A stretch of 64,000 nt of DNA from Thermothielavioides terrestris NRRL 8126 (lineage: Eukaryota; Ascomycota; Sordariomycetes; Sordariales; Chaetomiaceae). The position numbers and the translations under genes were made by a program. Shown here in pieces: positions 11,343 through 21,186 of this stretch (the stretch's first letter is position 1; every line of letters starts with the position of its first letter). The stretch spans positions 8,661,501 through 8,725,500 of the forward strand of contig NC_016458.1 in the NCBI RefSeq assembly GCF_000226115.1, given 5' to 3'. The notes beneath the pieces were generated by a model, which worked only from the letters and a program-made list of their open reading frames with translations, was not told where the DNA came from and did no database searches.

Positions 11343-11935
11343 GATATGATTCGCGACGGCCGCGGCGCGGCACGGCACGGCACGGCGCTATGCTGTGCGG
11401 GAAGCTAGCTAGCTTGCTCCATAACGGGGGCCCGGGCAACGAGTACCAGGTAGGTATGGGGGAGAGTAGCCTCGCCTTTTGGGGGACCGGCGGGAGGGGG
11501 GGTATTGGGTCGTTGGGGTTGAGGTTGGAAGCCGAGGCCGAGGGCAAGGGCGAGGAAAGAGGCTCTGTGAGTCTGTGTGTCTGTCGGTGTGGTTGAAGCA
11601 CCGTGCCCGACGCGGCCGGGTTGGGCGGGAAGGTGTGCAGTGCTTGGGTCAGGGTTTTGCATTGCTGGATTTGGACTCGGGCAGGCTGTGCTGATGTATG
11701 TACGTGAGCTGGGCAATGGCCAATGGTTCAGCGAGGGTTGCCTGTGTCTTGGGGATTGTCACGATGAACGCAAGGGGTGGAGCCAGTTTCGCGACGGGTA
11801 TCATGTCATGTTCATAACATTCCTTTTTCTGGAACAGTCAGAGATCGGGGTTGATAGACATGCCAGTCATAATAATTGGAGTCCCTTTCATAACCAAACC
11901 TCTCGGCCAAGACTACACACAGACCCTCGACACCC
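11343..11935. other. Convergent 3' region
   Basis: 3' flanks of the 10020..11342 gene and NMD3. No supported gene. Confidence 0.55.
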
Positions 11936-13622
11936 TCATGCGTGCTCGTCGTCTTGAATGTCCAGCTCATCAAAGTCATCCAGCAGCTCGTCCATGTTGA
12001 TCTTGGGCCCATCATCTTCCGTCATCTCCGTCTCGGCAATGCTCATGGCGTCGGCGTCCTGCGGCTTCTTCTTCTTGGTGTTCTTGTACAGCGCCAGAGC
12101 GGCCCGCAACTCCTCGTCCTCCTCGACATCCCGCAGGAACATCTCGTACTCGGCCTCCATGCGCGCCTGGTCGGCCGGCTTGGGCGCCAGCTCGCCCTCG
12201 TCCTTGGCCATGCGCTTGAGCTTCCAGTTGCGCCTCCTGTTCTTGCGCCGGTTCGGGTAGTGCTTCTTGACCAGGACCACGTCCGGGATGGTGGACCCGT
12301 ACGCCCGCGAGTTCTCGATGGCGTCCAGCGCGTCCGAGTTGAAGTTCGTCCCCGTCAGCATGTAGCCCATGACCGAGTCGCCCGCGCGCAGGAGGTGGCC
12401 GAGATGTGTCCTGGCGAAGTACGTGTTGTCGTTGACGCCGAGGTCGGATGCCCTCGCTACTGTCGCCTCGCCGAGCACCCACTTCCCCCTGCGCTGGCCG
12501 GTCGGCTCGATGTCCATGACGATGAACTCGACCATTTCCGTGGCACCCGCCAGCGGCTGGAAGGGGGCCCGCCAATAGACGTCGGAACTGAGCTCGGCCG
12601 TCTGCAGCGTGTTCGGGTCGAGGAGGTTGACTGACGTGCCTATCTTGTAGCAGAGCACGAGCGGGGAAATGTTTCCGATTGACTTGGCCAGCTTCAGTGG
12701 CAGCGCCACCAGGTCATCTCTGCAAATCGGAACGATCTCGGCCGAGTAGTTGAACTTGTACTGTTTGTTGCCTGTGTGGGTGTCTGCTGAGATGAGATGC
12801 CTAGAATCCTTGACATTTACCGGGACCACGGATTTGAGGAAGTGAATGAAGGCTTCCGCCTGGTTCCGGTGGGCAAAGAAGAAGTCGATGCCGTCCTTTT
12901 CCTCCTTGATGTTTATTGTGTCGCGGTGCGCCTGGTGCTTGAGAATCAACTGTTCGAGGAGGAGGAATGTCCTCTTGTGGGTGACCTTCTGCCGCACCTG
13001 CACGTTGGCGCGCCAGACGTTCGCGGTGTACGACTTGGCACACTCGCGGCACTGTTGGTAGGCGACGACGTAAACCACCTCGAAGCTCTGCTGCATCAGG
13101 ACGCCGTCGGCGACCGAGTCCTGGATCGTGATCTTCACTTTGATACGGCGCGAGTGAGGCTCAGTCCACACAAACCGGGCGTCGATAATGCGGACTTTGC
13201 CAAGGTTTCGTAGCCGTTTGAGGCAGAGCGACAGTAGCTCTCGGGACTCGGGCGCGGCAGCCACCCAGCTTGCGGGCGGCATGAGCCATCGGTCGCAGTC
13301 TCGGCAGAAATGCAGGGTGCCCTCGCGTGGTATGCCTTGTGAAATGTCGACGGTGGATTTGATACTGAGCGCCGGGTTAGCCTTGGTGTCTCACGCTGCG
13401 AACGCACAACGGCGGATCGTCCATACCAGTCGTAGCAGAGGGCACCGGCAGATGCAGTGCCGTCAATGGGAACGCCGCAGTTGCAGCAGAGGATCCTGCT
13501 CCAGATATTAGCACTCAGCAGCATCCATCGCGATCCCGAGGGCAGACTCACGTTGCGCCAGTCCGCGCGGTGCCCGCCATGGGGGCCATGGGAGCCATGC
13601 CCATGGGCGTGTCCAGATCCAT
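11936..13622 (-). CDS. NMD3: 60S ribosomal subunit nuclear export adaptor NMD3
   Basis: Binds nascent 60S subunits and links them to the exportin Crm1. Exons 13622..13552, 13495..13427 and 13364..11936 join in frame to 522 residues, the usual Nmd3 length. Introns: GTGAGT...GCAG and GTATGG...CTCAG. The N-terminus has the conserved zinc-binding cysteines (ILCCNCG near residue 25, ALCYDC near 42, then HFCRDCDRW), rebuilt only after splicing. The central Nmd3 domains follow (YQQCRECAKSYTANVWRANV, KEEKDGIDFFFAHRNQA). The C-terminus is basic (NRRKNRRRNWKLKR) then acidic, ending in leucine-rich MDELLDDFDELDI, consistent with an export signal. A paired GATAAG/CTTATC site lies about 220 bases upstream. 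Confidence 0.95.
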
Positions 13623-14403
13623 GGTGAGGGAGAGGCCTCGTGGGTGTCGTTGCCAGTGCGAAGGTATTTAATTCCGATTTGTATGGAATTTGCAGTTGCT
13701 TGCCGACATCGAAGACGGGTGGTTAAGGTTCGTCGGGTGCCAGAAGGCCGTGTGGTCAGTGTTGGCTGGAGCTGGTTTATCCTTAGCGGGGCAAATTCAA
13801 GAATCTCGAGAAATTTACGAATCAGTCGCCCCGCGCTGCTTGATAAGCGGCTTATCGTCGTTTCGCGCCCCACTTCAGCTCAAGTCTTGGCAGGCTTCGG
13901 GGGATCTGAATGATCCGTTTTCTCATCCCGTTTTCACATCCCGCTCCTTTCCATCAGGAGTTGATGCCCTGAGATGTGAGATGTCGCCGCGACTGGTGTT
14001 GGTCCTTCGAATTTCGCCGCTCTCTCACACATCAGAAAAAATGAACCTTGGATCAATCCATCTCGGTAGTGATTTGCCAGAGGCACATCCCCTCGCCCAT
14101 GTTCTCTGACCTTAGGGCCCTCCGCGTCGTTGCTTGTTCGGAGCACTCCCCTCCCGCTGCCCCCCTTCTCCTGGGCAGGGGGCCGAGACGTCATGCGCCT
14201 GCATCGTTCCCTTGTGTCCTGAGGAATGTTGCACCGAGGATTGATCATGCAGGCGTGGCAAATATCATCCAGCCGTTCGGGCTCGCCCGGAAGCAGGACG
14301 TGATGCCGGCCACTGCTGGAACAAGCCGTAAACTCAGTAACACAGCTCGATACCCAAGCCTGAGGCCGGAGAGGCTCTTGTGTTGTCTAACCACGCCTCA
14401 CTT
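13623..14403. other. NMD3 upstream region and 3' flank of the TPR gene
   Basis: About 780 non-coding bases. Includes an inverted GATA pair at 13842-13856. No gene or RNA recognised. Confidence 0.55.
13842..13856. promoter_or_regulatory. Inverted GATA pair
   Basis: GATAAG and CTTATC lie 3 bases apart, about 220 bases upstream of the NMD3 start. Possible GATA-factor site; function is inferred. Confidence 0.25.
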
Positions 14404-15330
14404 TCACGTCTTACTTCCTCCTCCTCCTTGAAAATTAATGCTGTACCCTCCGGTTTTCTCGTCCTTGACCATCTTGAAGTTGTCCGTGCTCAGCCCGAAC
14501 GGCTTGAGCAGCCCGTTCCCCAAGTCCTTCAGCTTGGCCCACATCTCGGCCGTCTCCTTCTCCTGGGCGGCCTTGGCGCGCGGCGGCAGCGCCCGGAGCT
14601 GTGCTTGCACAACCTTCTTGTCGGCCGCAGCCAGGTTGCCCATCGCTGCCAGCTTCTTGTAGTCTTCGAGCGCACCCTCCAGGTCTGCCCACCCGCCCAG
14701 CCCGCTCCTCGCGCGCGCTCGCCGCATCAGGGCCTTGGCGCGTATCCTGGCAATGTCGTCCCCGCGCTTGCGGCGCGCTGCTTCGGCAGGGTCGTCATGG
14801 GTATCGGCGGACAGAGCGGGGCCAGCTTTGGCGGCGCCAGTGCTGGTTATTTCGGCCTCGGCGTCGCTCTCCGAGTCTTTGGTCCCATCGGCTGCGGCTT
14901 TTGCCTTCTCACTCTCTTGTTGCTCCAGCCGATCAAGGCCGTCGAGCGCGGCAGTGGCGCTGCTGACGGCTTCCTTCCATTCTTCCAGTTTCAGGTGACA
15001 GGCGGCAATGTTGGACCGGAGGACAGCCAGCTCGTAGTCCAGGTAATTCGGGCAGACAGCGACGGCCAGGTCATATTTGTTGAGCGCGATGTCGTATTTG
15101 CCAGATGTGAATAGCTTGTTCGCTTCGGCCTTATGCGAGTTGGACTCGGCCACCAAATCCTGCGCGGGGTTGGTTGTCAGTCGAGATGCGCCGGCCGCCG
15201 GGGCCAGAGAGCTACTTACTGCTTCTTCCTGGGGAGAGAACCTCTCGGCCTCTACTCGCTCCACCTCCTCCTCCTTCGGGACAGGGGACCGCGCGCCCTT
15301 GGCCGGCGTCTCGTCGTCGCCGATTGCCAT
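14404..15330 (-). CDS. TTC1-like tetratricopeptide-repeat protein
   Basis: Likely a TPR co-chaperone-type adaptor (TTC1 family). Exons 15330..15220 and 15159..14404 give 288 residues. The 60-base intron (GTAAGT donor, CTGAC branch, CGCAG acceptor) is a multiple of three and has no stop, so an unspliced reading of 308 residues is also open; splice signals favour removal. The start is the first ATG in frame. After an acidic N-terminus, TPR helices begin at SNSHKAEANKLFTSGKYD and continue through LRSNIAACHLKLEEWKEAV. A charged linker and a third TPR-like unit (IRAKALMRRARARSGLGGW) follow. The C-terminus carries the family segment LKDLGNGLLKPFGLSTDNF and ends in Gly/Lys residues. Confidence 0.85.
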   Translation of the reverse strand: MAIGDDETPAKGARSPVPKEEEVERVEAERFSPQEEAVSSSLAPAAGASRLTTNPAQDLVAESNSHKAEANKLFTSGKYDIALNKYDLAVAVCPNYLDYELAVLRSNIAACHLKLEEWKEAVSSATAALDGLDRLEQQESEKAKAAADGTKDSESDAEAEITSTGAAKAGPALSADTHDDPAEAARRKRGDDIARIRAKALMRRARARSGLGGWADLEGALEDYKKLAAMGNLAAADKKVVQAQLRALPPRAKAAQEKETAEMWAKLKDLGNGLLKPFGLSTDNFKMVKDEKTGGYSINFQGGGGSKT

Positions 15331-16168
15331 AGTTGCTAGATCTGGCGTGCTCGAGCCACTGGGCAAGACCGGCACATGCGTGATATGACGCCCGGCTCAG
15401 CTACCTAGGTATACTTGGGAGCAGTCCAACTGTCCTGTGGATCCAAAAATTGGTGTTGCGGCCCAGTCCGCTTTTCACATGCACTACAGGGAGCAGGCAG
15501 TGGGCAGTGAGTGGTGAGGTGCTAGTAAGTGATTGCCTAGGTGCCCAAAGGACCCCGCAGCGCCTCCCACTCGCGGAGCTTTAACGTTGCCCCCCTCTCC
15601 GATAATGCAATCAACACCACCTAACCACCTGACCTACCTATCTCCCCTCTCCTCCCCTCACCTACCTGTCTCGCTGCTCGCGTGGCTGCCTCGAGACGTT
15701 CCAGGGGCCAGCAGGCCGAGTGCCATACGAGGTTTCGAACGAGATGTCAGGGAAAGTCACATTGCCCGCAAACACTCCTGGACTCGGTGTGCTACATTAA
15801 CTAGCGCCATATCTCCGTAGGTAAGACACCTCAGATAGGTAGGCAGTGACCTGCAGTGTTGAAAGTTCAGCGCCCCGCAATGCAGGGGGGTTCGACCTCC
15901 AAACGTCGACTCCGAGTGCCAAAGTTTTCTCAGGTACCTTAGTTCTTGGAAAATAATCGCTTCTAACTCTCTACAACCTCCCAGCCTATACTTGGGCTGC
16001 GGAGCACCTCCTTCCCCCATCTACGATTGGCCTGGAATGGAAGGAAGAAAATCCCTTCGGCTGCCTCTATCATCGACATCGAGGGAGGAATCGCTTCTCT
16101 AATTGTGGTCTCTCCCTCTCCTCGGTGCCCCCGCTCCACCGACCCCAGTATTCCATCCCTCCGTCACC
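15331..16168. other. Divergent intergenic region
   Basis: Promoters of the TPR gene and the HAD phosphatase gene. Rich in CTACCTA/CCTAGGT-like words. No gene seen. Confidence 0.55.
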
Positions 16169-17228
16169 ATGGCGCCGAGAACCGAGTAAGTGCAGCCCAT
16201 TGCCTCTCAAAGAGGGTGGGAGATTGACAGTGTCCAGCTTCCCTCCCGTCCGCGCCTGCCTCTTTGACATGGACGGGCTGCTCCTCGACACCGAGGACCT
16301 GTACACGCTCTGCATAAATCTGGTCCTCGAGAAGTACCAGCGGCCCCAGCTGCCGTGGAGCATCAAGGCCAAGCTGCAGGGCCGGCCCGGCCCGGCCGCC
16401 AACAAGCTCTTCCACGAATGGGCCCAGCTGCCCATCACCCAGGAGGAGTACTTGCAGCAATACACCGCCCTCCAGGCCAAGCACTTCCCGACCGCCCAGC
16501 CGCTGCCGGGCGTCCCCGAGCTGCTCTCCAGCCTCGGCCGCACCCGGTACTGGGATCTCAAGCGGAACGATCAGTCCACCACCGCCAACGGCACGACCAG
16601 CAGCACCAGCGCCACTGCCACCACCACCACCACCTCCTCCTCCTCCAGCAGCAAGCCGCCCCACCGCGTGCACATCGCGCTGGCGACCTCGTCGCACTCG
16701 TCCAACTTCCGGCTCAAGACGGCGCACCTGGAGGAGCTCTTCTCCGTCTTCGAGACGTCGCGGCGGGTGCTGGGCGACGACGCGCGCATCGCGCCCGGCC
16801 GCGGCAAGCCGCTGCCCGACATCTACCTGCTGGCGCTGCGGACCATCAACGAGTCGCTGCCGGCGGGCGAGCGGCCGATCGCGCCGGACGAGTGCCTCGT
16901 CTTCGAGGACAGCGTGCCGGGCGTCGAGGCCGGCCGCCGCGCCGGCATGCGCGTCGTCTGGTGCCCGCACCCGATGCTCAAGCGCGAGTACGCCGGCCGC
17001 GAGGCCGAGGTGCTCGCCGGCCGCACCGGCGAGGCCGGCGACGTCGACCTGCACCAGGTCGGCGAGCTCCACGACGGCTGGGCCGAGTACCTGCCCACCC
17101 TGGTCGACTTCCCGTTCGAGAAGTACGGCATCGTGATCCCGCCCGTCGAGGTGGAGAAGGAGGCCTGCATGCTGGAGGGCGCGAAGGTGGGGGAGGGGGA
17201 GGTGATGCAGGTTGTTGAGACTGCTTGA
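16169..17228 (+). CDS. HAD-superfamily phosphatase (HDHD1/DOG type)
   Basis: Haloacid-dehalogenase-like hydrolase, related to small-molecule phosphatases such as pseudouridine-5'-phosphatase; exact substrate unknown. Exon 1 is only 17 bases (16169..16185); exon 2 is 16238..17228. Joined, they give 335 residues starting MAPRTDFPPVRACLFDMDG. The intron (52 bases, GTAAGT donor) must use the second AG (GTCCAG) to keep frame. Catalytic motif I has Asp16 and Asp18 in FDMDG; motif II is the LATSS segment; motif III is the GRGKPLPDIYL lysine; motif IV is FEDSVPGVEAGRRAGM. A Thr/Ser-rich insert of about 30 residues lies before motif II. The frame also runs through the intron to an upstream ATG, but that N-terminus is not HAD-like. 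Confidence 0.9.
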
Positions 17229-17694
17229 GCCCGGGTGGGGTCCCCGTTGCAACCAGCTGGTCAGCACGCGGCGCGAGGTCAAGTTGACAGTCGGGCTTGC
17301 AAGGCATGGATGGGGTGCATCAGGGACCGAGCACTGAGGGCCATCGGGTCTCTTTTCCCTCTTGCAACCATCTCGCTTTCCACCTGCTGTGGCTCACCAC
17401 CAAGAAAGGGAAAAGGAAAGCACGAATTTGGCGGTGGTTGAGGTGTGCCAACCGCTGGATGCTAAAGATCTAGACAGAATTAGAATACAAGCGCATGGCG
17501 GGTCTGTCCGGGCGGTATAGACTGGTTTCCTTGCTTCGGCGAGGTTTCCTAGATCGAACTACATAGATTGGGTGGACAAGACACCAGCTGGGAGGCTGAA
17601 CTGGTATTATTTGAACCGCTGAGGATACGGCAACAAAGCGCTGCAAGCGCACCCATCCACGCATCCCGCCCTCCTCCTTTCCCTTTCCCCTTCC
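17229..17694. other. Convergent 3' region
   Basis: 3' flanks of the HAD gene and ASA1. No gene seen. Confidence 0.55.
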
Positions 17695-19475
17695 CTAAAA
17701 CACATCCCACAAGCTCACCTTTCCATCCTTGCTCCCCGCCGCAAGCCAATGCGCCGTCCTCGCCTGCCGCACGCGTTTCTCCCTCACACTCATCTCCACC
17801 AGCCGGGGCACAGGCGCCGCCCTGCTCACCACCACCTCCGCCGCCGCAGCCCCATCGCCACCGCCCTCACTCTCCCCTTCCGTCGCCCCATCCTGGCCCC
17901 GGACCCGTGGGTCCCGATCTGCAACTCCCTCCCCTTCCCTACCATCTTCTTCATCACGCTCTCCCCCGCCGCCCTCCTCCTCACCGCCACTCCTCCTCCT
18001 GTTCCCCTGCCCCTCGCCGTGCGATCCTTGCCCCTGCCCCTCCCCTTGCGACCCTGGACCCTGCCCCCGCGACCCTTCTTGCCCCTCCAAGACAACATCC
18101 GCGAACGCGGCAGCGTAGCACCCGGCCGCGTGCCACTTGAGCACGGCGACCTCGGCGAGCGTGCGGGCGGCGTACACGCGCACGCGGGCGTCCCAGCCGG
18201 CCGTGGCGAAGACGCGGCCGTCGGAGCGGATGCGCAGCGCCTGCTGCCCGGCGTGCCGCGTGTTGCGCACCTGCAGCGGCTGGGTGCGGATCTGGTTCTC
18301 GGTTTGGACGGGTTGGGGAGTGGGAGGGTTCGTCGTCGTTGTTGTTGTTGTTGCTGCTGTTGGATTTTTGGTGCTGTTGTTGGTGGTGGTGGTGGCTAGC
18401 GCGGCGGTCAGGAGGGATTTGGGGGCTGGGGTGCTTGCTGTTGTCGCAGCGGCGGATGGCGGGTTCGGTTGTGGTGGTGGTGGTGGTGGTGGTTGGGGTG
18501 TTTGCCGGTGAAGCTCCTCTTGCGGGCCGGCCGAGGGAGAAGATGGAGGCGGGAGGGGGTGCTTGGCGATGATGGCGTCGGCGCTGGAGGTGAGGAAGAA
18601 GTCCCTCGCGGGAGAGACGTCAAGAGACAGTACGGGTTGCGTGTGGCACGTGGCCTGGTACTTGACGGTCCAGCCGCCGTGGTCGTCGAGCTGAGCTACT
18701 AGTGCCAGGCCGTTCTCGTAGCCGGCCACGAGCGTCAAAGACTGCCCCAGGTGGAAGAGCGATAGCGCCATGACCATGCCATTCTTCTCGCCGAGTTTCA
18801 CTGTGTGCCGCCGTGCCTGGGATGGGAGATGGAAGATATCGATCTGATGACGGGTTAGCAATCGCCGCGGCCATCGCCATGATCCAAGATCGGAAGATGA
18901 GGGTGCACTTACAGCCTCAGAGGCAAGGGTGTTTGGCACTGCGACAAGGATCTCGGAGGACGCAGCACCCGAGTCTGGAGAGGCGGGGCAGTGAGAAAAG
19001 GAGCAGAAATTCATGGTGTTGACATCAAGAATGTACAGGATCCAAGGCTGCGGCCGGGGCTCCGGAGAGGGATCCAAGGGCAGCTTGGTGCTGAGGCGGG
19101 CCTCGTCCCCGGCGGCGAACTTCCATACCACGAGCTTGTTGTCTCTTCCGTGACTGTGTGCAAGAAGCCAGTTTTCAGCACACGTTTGTACTCACCCCGA
19201 GGCCCGGGAGGCATGTACCAGCATCTGGTATCAGCATCAACCTACGTGATCAGCCGGTCCGGCGCCCAGCCAGCAATGCCCAGAATGGAGTTGGCGTGGG
19301 CCTGCCAGACAGCGCGGGGGCGCATGATGGTGAGATCCCAGGCGACAACGAAGCCATCGGCATCGCCCGTCATGAGGCGCTCGTTTTCTCGCACGAAGGC
19401 GGCAGCGTGTACCTGCGCCTTGTGGCCGCGCAGGATCGACTTGGGCTGCGCGGGTCTGCCTTCTTCACTCGCCAT
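17695..19475 (-). CDS. ASA1: ASTRA-associated protein 1 (WD40 protein)
   Basis: WD-repeat partner of the ASTRA/TTT assembly that stabilises PIKK kinases. Exons 19475..19246, 19153..18913 and 18843..17695 join in frame to 539 residues. Intron 1: GTAGGT...CACAG. Intron 2 is 69 bases (GTAAGT, GCTAAC branch, CATCAG), a multiple of three without a stop, so it could be wrongly read as coding. The first WD repeats are clear ([16 protein letters not shown], then [11 protein letters not shown], then [12 protein letters not shown]). The last repeats ([18 protein letters not shown] and [13 protein letters not shown]) close the propeller. Two low-complexity insertions expand it: Pro/Thr-rich between the middle blades and Gly/Glu-rich near the end. 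Family call is good; copy number of WD repeats is estimated. Confidence 0.87.
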
Positions 19476-20177
19476 ATGCGCAGCTGGCAACACAGCCTGC
19501 AGACCTGAACAGATTGTGGTTGCCTTGCTGGTCGAAAAGTGAGTGGTTGGGGATGGAGCTTGATGGTTGTTGGGGGTCGAAGTCGTCAACGAGGAGTGAT
19601 TGTTCGACCTGTATTGTACCGCCGTTTTTTTCGCTCGGTACCTCTTGTACCAAACGTTCACTGTGGGTGGGCGCCTGCCAGACATGTATTTGTGAAGCTT
19701 CCGAGATATGTTTTTTGGGGAGAATAAGGCCGAAAAAAAAAAGGAAAAAAGAAAAGGAAAGAAAGGAAGAAAAAATAAAAACAGGCAATAAAATAAAGAC
19801 AAGACAACAGGCCAAAGAAAAACAGAAAACGTTCCTTCACCTGCAGTTGCACACCAGCCCTTCTAAGTCCTCTTTACCTGGTACTCAATGGTTCCGATAA
19901 TAATACATAAAGCGTTCGTTACCGTACAAAAGACACCGCGGTTTCATCTATCAGATAGCGGGTCTCTTCTCCCTACAGCCTTAGAGGCTTTGAGTTTGTG
20001 CTTCTATCCAAAGCTAGGTTTATTTCTATACAGTCCTTGAGAAATTTGCTTTCTGTGCTGGTTACCTAGTAACATAACCGACAAAAGGCTAAGGCTTCCC
20101 TTCACCTTCCAATTCTAGGACAACCCGTCTTGTTGTTAACTTGGCGTGCTGACCAGCGAGTAGCATCAATACAAATC
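19476..20177. other. ASA1 upstream region
   Basis: Non-coding. Contains an A-rich stretch (about 19730-19830). No gene seen. Confidence 0.5.
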
Positions 20178-20538
20178 CTAGTTGTAAGTGAGGCCATGCA
20201 CATTTGCGCTGGCCAAGAATTGCTGCCCCTTCACTCGCTCTGCTGTGATCTCGAGACAGTTGGTGTCTGTGAGAACTCTCCGTAGCCAAACCTCCGGATA
20301 ACCTTCGTAATGGGCATTGTCCCACTTGGTAGTGTTGGCATGAACTGCTGCCCTGTCTCTTCGGTTCGTCCTTGAACTTAGCCTTGAACATGTCAGCACG
20401 CGTTTTTCGAGAAGTCAGTTTGTGAGCCTCTCCATTGACTACATCTTCCAGCAGCTTGCCGGCGGCCTGCCAGCTGTTGGTATGGTCCTGAGGGAGATTG
20501 ACATTGATCAGAGCAACCTGGAAGTTGTATAACTGTCC
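20178..20538 (-). pseudogene. Possible gene relic with a frameshift
   Basis: Two overlapping minus-strand frames each look protein-like but neither forms a gene. The 5' part (about 20538 to 20345) reads INVNLPQDHTNSWQAAGKLL and then TSRKTRADMFKAKFKDEPK. Near 20345 the sense passes to another frame reading KWDNAHYEGYPEVWLRRVL and AERVKGQQFLASANVHGLTY, with a stop at 20178. There is no start codon or intron signal that joins them. I read this as a broken gene fragment. The family is not recognised. Confidence 0.35.
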
Positions 20539-21186
20539 GGATACTGGATACGCACTGGATACCCTGCCTCGTTAATACGGGGAGGTAGGGCCCGGCCCTG
20601 TCGCTGACGATCGAGCTGTAACGGACCGCTACTGGGCTGGCCGCATACTGCCAAGCCGCCAGTGTTTCAGTACGGAATAATTGCACCTCGACAGTCGCTT
20701 GGGCCCGTGACAGTGAGCTTGGATCACCGCCAGGCCCTGGTCAGCAGCGCTCGGTCCTCGAAAGACTGCCGTGCCCCCTGAGTGAGTCCCATGTCGCCAG
20801 AGTGTCACTGGGCCGCTTCAGATGGTCACCCCTCCGACGCGCCGCGCGCCGTTTTGCGTGGACGACGGACCTGTAACACAGCATTCCCGCGTCGGGCCTA
20901 GTTCTCTGCAACCTCACGGTTTGGGTTGTGAGTGCAGCGTGCGCTCGTTAACAACCCAGCCGGCGGTTCTCGGCCTGTACGAAATTACCGTGTAGCACCA
21001 GCAACACCGAAGACGGGGCCCTCAGGCGGATGGCTGGCTGCAGCATCTCGGCTATGAGCCCATGGAGTCCAGCCTTTCGAGCAATGATTGTCCGCCGGCT
21101 CCGACGTCTGGCTTCAGACTCACCCTCTGCTTCCCCGAGCTGCTCCGTGGCCTCTCGACTCGCAGAGACCGTCGTTGCCGCTGACG
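20539..21186. other. Upstream region of the Zn2Cys6 regulator
   Basis: Non-coding, GC-rich toward the regulator start. Short protein-like pieces just above 20540 may extend the relic. No intact gene. Confidence 0.45.

Noticed and set aside
15880..15900. GGTTCGACCTCC, resembling a tRNA B box
   Set aside because: No T-stem or acceptor pairing around it.
16164..17282. 372-codon frame antisense to the HAD gene
   Set aside because: Shadow of GC-rich codons; no family features.
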